Shown one piece after another: positions 5,665 through 12,110 of a DNA stretch of 12,110 nucleotides (position 1 is the first letter of the stretch; the number at the start of each line of letters is the position of its first letter). The notes beneath the pieces are model-generated. The model saw nothing but the letters and a program-made list of their open reading frames with translations, searched no databases and was not told the origin of the DNA. This DNA comes from Bacilli bacterium (lineage in GTDB: Bacteria > Bacillota_I > Bacilli_A > RFN20 > CAG-826): contig JAILKX010000046.1 of NCBI GenBank assembly GCA_024693415.1, positions 1 through 12,110 on the forward strand, read 5' to 3'. The translations under genes and the position numbers were made by a program.

Positions 5665-7407
5665 TCATTTCCTTTGCGATTTCTTCTCTTTGACGCGGTT
5701 TTCGATCGCGGTCGCGAAGTCGACGATGCCGGAGGAGAGGGTCGCCTGGATCGGGATGAAGAGCAATAAGGCGTAGCGCGCGTTGCTCGAGCAGCCGACG
5801 GGGTATTTCGCGCAGAAATAGGCGTAGGAGAAGCCGGTGGTCAGGGCGATGATGGCCATCAGGATGAAGAGCTCCTTGTTGGCTTTGTCGCTTAGGAATG
5901 TTCTGCCGAGGTATATCGCGGCCATGAACAGGAACAGGCATCCGAGGATGATGTAGGTGTGGTAGGCCATCGTCGCGAAGAAGAGCCCCGTGCCGGAAAG
6001 GCTATAGGAGGTCTCGCCCCAAAGCGAGGTCTTGAGGAAGGCGGTCCAGACGTTGTAGTCCTGCTCGCCCCATTTGGAGATCCACCACTTGGAGCCGTCG
6101 GCTAGGTATTCGTAGGTCTTGCAGTAGCGGAGGTTGAACATGCTGTAGTAGAGGTCGCTCGAGGGGAAGGTGAAGAAGCGGGCCCAGGGCGAATAGACAT
6201 TGCTATCGAGGTGCATGAAGTTCTGGCGGAACGTCCCGGTATGCCATTCGAGGTCATAGACGTAGCCGATCGGCTCGCCGAAGACCACTTTGTTGTAGAG
6301 GTGCCAGCCGAGGCCTAGCGGGAAGACGACCGCGGCGAATACGGCGATTTGGATCGCAAACTTCTTCATCTCGGGCGTCCAGAAGGATTGTCCCTTCGGG
6401 CGGGCTTTGAAGACCTTGATGAGCTCGAGTAGGAAGATGAAGGCGACCGGGAAGGCGACCATGGCGCTTGAGAGCTTGCACATCATCCCGCATCCGATCC
6501 CGACGGCGCATAAGACGATGTCGCTGATCTTGTGTGTCCTGCGGTATTCGAGGGCGAACAATAGTCCCATGAGGGCAAAGGCGAAGGACATGGAGTCGTT
6601 ATTGCCATAGAAGGGCACGTACCAGAAGACCGGGGTGAGGGCGATGAAGGCCGAGGAGATGGCAAGCTTTGGCCCGCCTTCGAAGATCCTCACGTAGATG
6701 CGATAGAGGAAATAGAGGGTGAGGATGCCATAGAAATTGATGATGATGCGGCAGGACTCAAGGAGCGCGTATTCGTGGTAGGTGTAGAGCGGGAACGCCT
6801 CGCCGACGACGGGGACGAGGGCGTTTTCAGCGGGGGCGTGTATGAATATTTTGCTGATATTCATCCATAAGGCCATGATGCCGTGCCACATCTTCGGCTG
6901 GTAGTATTGGCCCTTGTTGAGGTCGGGATCGGGGATCCTGCCGTTATTGAAGATGTCATAGATCAAGCCGAAGTGGCCATTCAGGTCGTTGTTCGAGGCC
7001 TTGTAGTAGCTCATGCCCCAGTCGTGCTTGAAGCCGGTGTAGTTCATGTAGCGGTAGAACGAGAAGTTGATGAGGATGCCAGCCGAGATCAAAACGAACG
7101 CGAAGGCGATGTGCTTCGCGTTCAGCCTCTTGATGAGGCCAAGGAAGACGAGGCGCAGGACGACGAGGACATAGAAAATCGCAAAGCAGACGTAGAAAGC
7201 GGTTTTGGCGCCTTCGCTCCTCCAGCCTTGGGAAGTCCCGGAATAGGGGGTGGCGGAATAGGCGAAGATGAAGTGGATCGCGAAGAGGGCGACGAAAAGC
7301 AGCGGCAGGTAAAGCGCGAACCTCCAGCGGCTGCGGAAGAAATGCTGGAGCTTGGGGTGCTTTGCCCACAAAGCGTCAATCTTGTCTGCGATGGCTGCGA
7401 AACTCAT
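5665..7407 (-). CDS. GT39-like (GT-C fold) membrane glycosyltransferase
   Basis: A 580-residue polytopic protein of the ArnT/PMT-type GT-C superfamily, which transfers sugar from a polyprenyl-phosphate donor on the outer face of the membrane. Hydrophobic helices begin at about 30-50, 68-92 and 98-117, followed by many more to the C-terminus. The first external loop carries F126-KHDW-G131 with the expected catalytic-type acidic residue (D129), then GHFGLIYDIFNNGRIPDP (144-161) and YYQPKMWH (168-175), corresponding to the Q/PP-LYH block of GT39 proteins. The C-terminus is a short basic cytoplasmic tail (RVKEKKSQRK). Only 7 nt separate it from the stop of the upstream gene. No SD is evident; a weak TAAAAT box lies 9 nt before ATG. 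Donor and acceptor are unknown; neighbours point to a polyprenyl-linked sugar. Confidence 0.8.
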   Translation of the reverse strand: MSFAAIADKIDALWAKHPKLQHFFRSRWRFALYLPLLFVALFAIHFIFAYSATPYSGTSQGWRSEGAKTAFYVCFAIFYVLVVLRLVFLGLIKRLNAKHIAFAFVLISAGILINFSFYRYMNYTGFKHDWGMSYYKASNNDLNGHFGLIYDIFNNGRIPDPDLNKGQYYQPKMWHGIMALWMNISKIFIHAPAENALVPVVGEAFPLYTYHEYALLESCRIIINFYGILTLYFLYRIYVRIFEGGPKLAISSAFIALTPVFWYVPFYGNNDSMSFAFALMGLLFALEYRRTHKISDIVLCAVGIGCGMMCKLSSAMVAFPVAFIFLLELIKVFKARPKGQSFWTPEMKKFAIQIAVFAAVVFPLGLGWHLYNKVVFGEPIGYVYDLEWHTGTFRQNFMHLDSNVYSPWARFFTFPSSDLYYSMFNLRYCKTYEYLADGSKWWISKWGEQDYNVWTAFLKTSLWGETSYSLSGTGLFFATMAYHTYIILGCLFLFMAAIYLGRTFLSDKANKELFILMAIIALTTGFSYAYFCAKYPVGCSSNARYALLLFIPIQATLSSGIVDFATAIENRVKEKKSQRK

Positions 7408-7414
7408 AAGCGAA

Positions 7415-9808
7415 TTATTTTACTACTCCGTTGAACATTTGTTCAATCCATACCCTGAAGCCGAATAGGTCGCCGGATTTGAGCGGAGAGAAGGAATTCG
7501 TCATCAGCGAAACGTTGATGAAGGCGGAGAAGACGCCGGCCGCCAAGAGGAACGTCCAGTAGGCTTTTGCAGGTTTTTTGCCCTCCTTGAAGCGGGAAGC
7601 GCCGAGGATTGCGCCAAGTAAAGCAATGATTCCGGCGGCCCCGAAGATCTCGGTTGCATAGCGGATGCAGAAGCCGGCATAGGCGGAGCAAACGACGGAA
7701 AGGATGTAGGGCGGGAAGAGGCCCGCGATATAGAAAGCCTTCTTCTCCCATCCGTCGGATTTGGTTAAGAACGCGGGGGCGGCGATCGAAACCCAAAGGA
7801 TCGGCGAGGCGAATAGGCCCACGGTTCCGACGTTATAGGGATGAATGTTTTCTAGGCCATAATCGGATAAGCCGACATCGACGTAGGGGAAGATGGAGTC
7901 AAAAGTGGGGAAGGGCAGGTAGTAATAGTCGAATCCGGCGAGGAAAGCGACCCCGTTAAGGTGGAACTTCCGACAATCGGCGATCGTGAGCTGATAGGCG
8001 CTGCCGAAGTCCGTGATGGAGCCAAACCTAACATAGTTATAGGCGCAAAGCACGATGGCGCCCGCTATCAAGATCCCAGCCATCGGGGCGAAATCGATGA
8101 AGCGCTTCGAAAGCTTTTTCTCACCGCGGACGAGCATTTTGATATAGAGGGGGATGCAAGGAAGCACGATTACGGCCATCGTGGCGCGAGACGCGACGAT
8201 GATCACGAAGAACAGGCCCGCTGCCGCCAAATTCAGGATGCGGCGCTTCTCGCTTGCGTAGGCGAATAGGGTGAACGCGACGAAATAGGCGGCGCTGCCG
8301 ATCGAATAGATGTAGGGGATCATGTATTTCCAGTCGGTGGTCCGCCAAGAAACGAGCTCCAGGAACAATGAACCAAGCAAGACCATGACCACCAATGTCA
8401 CCAATTGGCGGACCCGAAGGTTCTTGCCGAACGCCTTGTAGCCTGCGGCGCCCAATAAGCAGAACCCATACGCATAAAGGATGCATCCAAATAGCTGAAT
8501 GAAGATGCCATTAGGCACCAAATGGGTGATCCAATAGATCGGGAACATCACAAGAATCACGGGGCTCGCACCGAAATAGACGAAATATTTGCCGCCATAG
8601 TAGACGGTATCCCAAAGGAAGTAGGCTCCCGCGGTTCGCCTTGCGGCCGGACTATAGGGATCGATGGTCTCAAGTACTGGGTCAGGCACAACGTCTAAGT
8701 GGACCTGTCCTTTCATGAACGCGTCGAAGAGGTTGTAGTAGATGAATGGGTTCGTCGAGCCGCTGGCTGGGAAATTGGTCCCCAATTCGGCCTCTGTAAA
8801 GGGATAGACGGTGAAGAACATGTCCTTCAAGGTGAACGCCATGATGAGGAACGCCGCCATGATCGCCCCGCAGACGATCGAGGAGCCGATCACGAACCGC
8901 TTCACGGTGTTTTCGGGCGTTAATTCATCCACGTCCTCCCTCTTTTTGTGGAAGAGGATGACAGTTAGCCCCTCGGTTAAGGCAACTAGGGCAATAAAGC
9001 GAAGCAAAGAGAATGAGAATAGATTCCCGACATTGGTCTTGATCGAATTCAGTTTGATGGAGGTGGGATACCCGGCGCGGTTCGACGGGAAGAAGAACAC
9101 GACGCGAAGCTCGCCTTCGCTAACGCCTGCGGGGGCGACGAATTTCAAGGTGCGGTCGCTTTCATAGGCCGGATTGATGGTTTTGGAGACGATATTTGTC
9201 CACTTGGTGCCGTTTTTGTAGTCGACGCTCGCCGTCATCTCGCAGTTTTGATATGCCGAGTCGATATAGATGTTCGAGATCTCCGCAAAGCTCACGGAGG
9301 GCAGAATCACGTACCGCCCATTGCCTAACACGATGGTCCCGTCTTCCTGCGCTTCGCCCGTGGTTTTGGAAAACATCGAGGACGTGTATGCGTCTTCCGC
9401 CGATTCGGGGCCGCCGTAGTTCGCCGCGTTGAAGATCAAGGTCTCGCTCAAAAGGCAGGCGAAGAGAATCCCTAACTGGATCAAGAGGTTGCGGTGTTTC
9501 TTAGGGGCGCCTTCTTCGCGATGCAGCAAACTCCAGATGAAGCGGTGGGGCCTTATAGCGAAGACGACGATCGCCGCGGCGATGAGCCCGGCGCTCACGT
9601 TCCAGTCGCTATGCCGTTCGAACAAACCGTAGACAAACGCCAAGATGACGATATCCAAAAGATAATTGACGCCTGCGTCGAAAGATAGCGAGAGCGCCGT
9701 ATCTTTCGGCATCAGGTCCTGCTTCCTGATCACGCGCAAAACGACGGTGACCCCAAGGATCAGGGCCGCTGAGGCAATGGAAATAATCAGGGCGTAGACA
9801 AATAACAT
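7415..9808 (-). CDS. Large GT-C-like membrane protein with extracytoplasmic beta domain
   Basis: A 797-residue polytopic membrane protein, first gene of the glycan operon. Helices lie at about 3-25, 48-64, 72-86 and 108-126. A roughly 140-residue extracytoplasmic segment (126-265) of alternating polar and hydrophobic strands, with one Cys, resembles a beta-sandwich or sugar-binding module by pattern only. A helix follows at 266-286, then a basic cytoplasmic stretch and a long helical C-terminal half. FDAFMKGQVHLDVVPDP (361-377) and WDTVYYGGKYFVYFGASP (399-416) occupy the position of the GT-C first external loop; the GQ-x-HLD and GKYF-x-YFG blocks recur in uncharacterised bacterial GT-C-like proteins. 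Probable role: sugar transfer to a surface glycan. It is a weaker assignment than its neighbour. The start has no clear SD; a promoter (TTGCCT-16-GATAAT) ends 9 nt before the ATG. No cleavable signal peptide. Confidence 0.68.
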   Translation of the reverse strand: MLFVYALIISIASAALILGVTVVLRVIRKQDLMPKDTALSLSFDAGVNYLLDIVILAFVYGLFERHSDWNVSAGLIAAAIVVFAIRPHRFIWSLLHREEGAPKKHRNLLIQLGILFACLLSETLIFNAANYGGPESAEDAYTSSMFSKTTGEAQEDGTIVLGNGRYVILPSVSFAEISNIYIDSAYQNCEMTASVDYKNGTKWTNIVSKTINPAYESDRTLKFVAPAGVSEGELRVVFFFPSNRAGYPTSIKLNSIKTNVGNLFSFSLLRFIALVALTEGLTVILFHKKREDVDELTPENTVKRFVIGSSIVCGAIMAAFLIMAFTLKDMFFTVYPFTEAELGTNFPASGSTNPFIYYNLFDAFMKGQVHLDVVPDPVLETIDPYSPAARRTAGAYFLWDTVYYGGKYFVYFGASPVILVMFPIYWITHLVPNGIFIQLFGCILYAYGFCLLGAAGYKAFGKNLRVRQLVTLVVMVLLGSLFLELVSWRTTDWKYMIPYIYSIGSAAYFVAFTLFAYASEKRRILNLAAAGLFFVIIVASRATMAVIVLPCIPLYIKMLVRGEKKLSKRFIDFAPMAGILIAGAIVLCAYNYVRFGSITDFGSAYQLTIADCRKFHLNGVAFLAGFDYYYLPFPTFDSIFPYVDVGLSDYGLENIHPYNVGTVGLFASPILWVSIAAPAFLTKSDGWEKKAFYIAGLFPPYILSVVCSAYAGFCIRYATEIFGAAGIIALLGAILGASRFKEGKKPAKAYWTFLLAAGVFSAFINVSLMTNSFSPLKSGDLFGFRVWIEQMFNGVVK

Positions 9809-9817
9809 AACTCGCTT

Positions 9818-9845
9818 ATTATCCTATTTTTGTCACCTAAGGCAA
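9818..9845 (-). promoter_or_regulatory. Promoter of the glycan operon
   Basis: On the minus strand, TTGCCT (9845-9840; 4 of 6), a 16-nt spacer and GATAAT (9823-9818; 5 of 6) precede ATG 9808 by 9 nt. Transcription would start within about 3 nt of the start codon, again implying little or no leader. Confidence 0.5.
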
Positions 9846-9900
9846 TGTTTTGGGTTTCCTTCTATATATTAATACATGCGTATGCGCAATGTCGGCGCAG

Positions 9901-9926
9901 TATCCTTTAAGGATAAATTATCCTTT
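9901..9926. promoter_or_regulatory. Palindromic operator candidate upstream of the MFS gene
   Basis: TATCCTTTAAGGATA (9901-9915) is a perfect 7-bp inverted repeat around one base, and the half-site TATCCTTT recurs at 9919-9926, 18 nt after the first. The spacing puts it 54 nt before the MFS start in the divergent intergenic region (9809-9979). This layout fits binding of a dimeric regulator to either flanking unit. As RNA it could also form a small hairpin without a T-tract, so termination is unlikely. I could not place a convincing -35/-10 pair for the MFS gene. Confidence 0.45.
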
Positions 9927-9979
9927 GTTTTCCGCGCTTTGAGGCGTTACCATTTACACATCAGCGGAGATATACGTAT

Positions 9980-11413
9980 ATGGAACAGAAAAACTCTATC
10001 CCTTTGAAGTTGAACATGAAGCGGACCTTCATCATCGGGTTCGCCTTCTTCGGAATCCTCCTTCTCTGGCAGGTCTATGACGTTTGGTGCCCGACCCTGT
10101 TGCAGGAGGCGTTCATGGAGATGACCGGCGCCACCAAGTCCGAGGATGTCCAATACCTCGTCGGCGTCATGATGGCGCTCGATAACCTCGCGGCCTTGAT
10201 CCTGATGCCGATCTTCGGAAAATTATCAGACAAGACGCACACAAAGCTCGGAAAGAGGATGCCCTATATCTTAGTCGGCACCTTCGTCTGCGCGATCGCC
10301 TTCCCCTTCGTCCCGCTGTTCTTCCATTTCAATAACTACGTCGGCATGATCGTCATGATGGCGATCGTCCTCATCTTCGCGATGATGTACCGCAACCCGG
10401 CCGTCGCCCTTATGCCTGACCTCACCCCGAAGCCGCTCCGCTCCAAAGCCAACGGCATCATCAACATCATGGGTTACATCGGCGGCGCGTTCGCTACCCT
10501 CGTCGGCATGGTCTTCGTTTTGACCGATTACCTCGGCGACGGAAAGGAAACCTGGGCCAAAGGCAATGTTTGGGCGATCGTTGGACCCTTCCTCGTCGCT
10601 TCCGTCCTGATGGTTATCTCCGCCGTCGTATTGATCTTCACGATCCGCGAGAACGAACTCGCCGTCGAGCTTGCCGATGAGCTGGCCGAAGGCGAAAAGC
10701 AGGCAGCCGTCGCCGACAGCGTCGAAGACGATGACGAGAAGCCGATGTCCAAGGCCAACTTCATCATGCTCATCCTCATCCTCGCGGCCGAGTTCTTCTG
10801 GTTCATGTCCGACAACGGCGTCGCGACCTTCATGCTCAACTATTCCCGTGCTTTCCTCGGCGCCAAGAGCTCCGGCAACATGATCATGACCCTCATCGGC
10901 GGCGTCGGCTCGGTCATCGGCTTCGCCGCTGGCGGCTTCATCGCCGACAAGATCGGCCGCAAGTGGACGATCTCCTCCGGTTTGATGCTAGCGATCCTTG
11001 GCTATATCTCCTGGATCATCTTCCAGTTCGCGATCGGCAAAGGCGCCTTCGACGAAAAGACCGGCTACTATTCCTTCCCGCTCTACCTCTACCTCGTCTG
11101 GGGCATCAAGGGATTCGGCATGTCGCTCGTCCATCTCAATTCCTTCCCGATGGTCGTCGAGCTCTGCTCCAAGAAGAAAGTCGGCCAGTTCACCGGCTAC
11201 TACTATATGGCGTCCATGGCCGCCCAGACCATCACCCCGATCCTCCTCGGTTTGCTGCTCAGGAACGAGAACATCGAATGGTCCGTCCTCCCGATCTACG
11301 CCCTCATCTGCTCCTCGATCTCCTTCGTCGTGTTCCTCTTCGTCAAGAACATCAAGGCCCACAAGGTCGCTAACGCCAAGGGCCTCGAAGGCTTAGGCGC
11401 CGGAGACGACTGA
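9980..11413 (+). CDS. SLC45/GPH-type MFS transporter
   Basis: A 477-residue major facilitator superfamily transporter with 12 expected helices, close in pattern to the SLC45/GPH sugar:cation symporters. The hallmark loop 2-3 motif is present: GKLSDKTHTKLGKRMPY (80-96) with D84 and G91-K-R. A second copy, GGFIADKIGRKW, lies between helices 8 and 9. WQVYDVWCP at 30-38 is the first-helix polar segment. The central cytoplasmic loop is very acidic (ELADELAEGEK through SVEDDDEKP, about 230-254), and the C-terminus is short and soluble. The start is supported by GGAGA (9966-9970) with 9-nt spacing. The gene is divergent from the glycan operon and its TGA overlaps the next ATG by one base (TGATG). 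Likely substrate is a small sugar or glycoside; the sequence does not say which. Confidence 0.88.
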   Translation: MEQKNSIPLKLNMKRTFIIGFAFFGILLLWQVYDVWCPTLLQEAFMEMTGATKSEDVQYLVGVMMALDNLAALILMPIFGKLSDKTHTKLGKRMPYILVGTFVCAIAFPFVPLFFHFNNYVGMIVMMAIVLIFAMMYRNPAVALMPDLTPKPLRSKANGIINIMGYIGGAFATLVGMVFVLTDYLGDGKETWAKGNVWAIVGPFLVASVLMVISAVVLIFTIRENELAVELADELAEGEKQAAVADSVEDDDEKPMSKANFIMLILILAAEFFWFMSDNGVATFMLNYSRAFLGAKSSGNMIMTLIGGVGSVIGFAAGGFIADKIGRKWTISSGLMLAILGYISWIIFQFAIGKGAFDEKTGYYSFPLYLYLVWGIKGFGMSLVHLNSFPMVVELCSKKKVGQFTGYYYMASMAAQTITPILLGLLLRNENIEWSVLPIYALICSSISFVVFLFVKNIKAHKVANAKGLEGLGAGDD

Positions 11414-12110
11414 TGCCCGCGATCCTCACCCATTACACCTTCGCCCTCAAGGCGATCCCCGAAGAGGATAAGCCCTACCAGAAGCTTGTGAACCTCGGCT
11501 CCCAAGGCCCCGACACCTTCATGGCCTACGGCACCATCCCCTGGATCAAGAGGGAGAACAAGAAGAAGGTGCAGGGCTTCGGCCACGCGATGCATCGCCT
11601 CGATGTCGCCGAGACCTACCTCAAGATGGCGGAATACGCCAAGCAAAGCGATACCCCCGACCTATTGTTCGCATTCCTAGACGGCCTATTCATGCATTAC
11701 TGCGTCGACCGCATCATGCATGCCTATATCTTCTACCGCTCCGGCATCGATGAGCATGGCGGCCTTTCGGGCTACTATTCCTGGTCCCACGGCTTCTTCG
11801 AGGCGATCCTCGACAAGGTCTTCGCGAAAAGAAGAGGCACCTACCAGAAATTATCCAAATGCATCTTGACCGATGACGAGCAGGTCAAGCTCGCCTCCAA
11901 GATGTGGCAAGCCTGCTCGCCGACCCCGCTCAACGAGGATGACTATTACCTGAGCTACCGCGACTTCGTAAGCGCGGAGAACATGCTCTGGACCCCGCAT
12001 GGGGCCAAGCGCCCATTCTTCAAGCTGCTAGGCAAATACAGCACCCCCTATTCCCAAGCCCATCCCGGCAACATCCATAAGTTCGATAAGCTCGACGTCA
12101 CGAACGACAA
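11413..12110 (+). CDS. Zinc-dependent phospholipase C family protein (3' end outside window)
   Basis: The first 232 codons of a protein of the zinc-dependent phospholipase C (PF00882-type) family; the frame is open to the window end. Landmarks follow the short bacterial branch: THYTFALKAI at 6-15 (metal-type His7), NLGSQGPDTFMAYG near 28-41, GHAMHRLDVAE, and DGLFMHYCVDRIMHAYIF, supplying several His and Asp residues expected to hold zinc. No signal peptide is seen, so unlike the secreted clostridial alpha-toxin it is probably cytoplasmic, and phospholipase activity is unproven for this branch. GGAG (11403-11406) lies 6 nt before ATG, inside the end of the MFS gene; the one-base overlap implies translational coupling. 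The link between a sugar-type transporter and this hydrolase is unexplained. Confidence 0.85.
   Translation, partial: MPAILTHYTFALKAIPEEDKPYQKLVNLGSQGPDTFMAYGTIPWIKRENKKKVQGFGHAMHRLDVAETYLKMAEYAKQSDTPDLLFAFLDGLFMHYCVDRIMHAYIFYRSGIDEHGGLSGYYSWSHGFFEAILDKVFAKRRGTYQKLSKCILTDDEQVKLASKMWQACSPTPLNEDDYYLSYRDFVSAENMLWTPHGAKRPFFKLLGKYSTPYSQAHPGNIHKFDKLDVTND

Noticed and set aside
6883..7434. Plus-strand 183-codon open frame opposite the GT39-like gene
   Set aside because: It is an antisense shadow of a GC-rich gene: acidic and repetitive (many Asp, Glu, Val), while the opposite strand encodes clear membrane helices and GT-C motifs.
7415..7446. Possible promoter (TTGAAC-18-TAAAAT) before the GT39-like gene
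   Set aside because: It overlaps the end of the upstream gene, has an 18-nt spacer and a weak -10; with a 7-nt intergenic gap read-through is more likely. Not annotated.
10988..11396. Long open frames on both strands within the MFS gene
   Set aside because: They are Ser/Arg/Pro- or Glu/Asp/Gly-rich products of other frames of a GC-rich gene; the MFS motifs identify the true frame.
1..12110. CRISPR arrays, tRNA/rRNA genes, insertion sequences, riboswitches
   Set aside because: No regularly spaced repeats, cloverleaf structures, transposase or integrase sequences, or recognised aptamer motifs were found on reading both strands.

Overview
The window looks like chromosome of a moderately GC-rich bacterium, probably an uncultured Bacillota (gut-associated Bacilli or Erysipelotrichia-like), at low confidence. 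The reasons are AbiE, Pr6Pr-like, GtrA and SLC45-like MFS genes of Bacillota style, Shine-Dalgarno motifs at some genes, Rho-independent terminators and sigma-A-like promoters. The standard code is used: TGA ends several genes and tryptophan is TGG. No rRNA, tRNA, transposase, integrase or CRISPR array was seen.

Layout. Positions 1-447 hold the 3' end of a gene for an acidic, repeat-bearing protein, followed by a hairpin terminator shared with the convergent minus-strand gene at 516-1196 (six-helix Pr6Pr/FAR-17a-like membrane protein). From a tight divergent promoter region (1197-1271), an AT-richer block runs rightward. It contains the AbiEi antitoxin (1272-1892) and the AbiEii nucleotidyltransferase toxin (1889 onward). 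AbiEii is broken by an apparent -1 frameshift at a run of five T (2516-2520); its C-terminus continues in another frame to 2754. That tail overlaps by 4 nt a low-molecular-weight protein tyrosine phosphatase (2751-3206), which is followed by a strong terminator and a hairpin-rich spacer of 258 nt.

Positions 3465-9808 form a minus-strand surface-glycan operon. In transcription order it encodes a 797-residue polytopic GT-C-like protein with an extracytoplasmic beta domain, a 580-residue GT39-like membrane glycosyltransferase, a GtrA-family protein, and a UDP-galactopyranose-mutase-like FAD protein. It ends in a clear hairpin terminator. The genes fit lipid-linked sugar synthesis, flipping and transfer to an outer-surface glycan or protein.

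Divergent from it, across 171 nt holding a palindromic operator candidate, are an SLC45/GPH-type MFS transporter (9980-11413) and, overlapping it by one base, a zinc-dependent phospholipase C family protein cut by the window end.

Two signals stand out. Several genes have a well-spaced promoter whose -10 box lies only 6-9 nt before the start codon, which suggests leaderless mRNAs. The abiE/Pr6Pr divergent promoters share an inverted repeat placed inside both -35/-10 spacers. The interrupted AbiEii, directly coupled to a tyrosine phosphatase gene, is the most unusual arrangement here.
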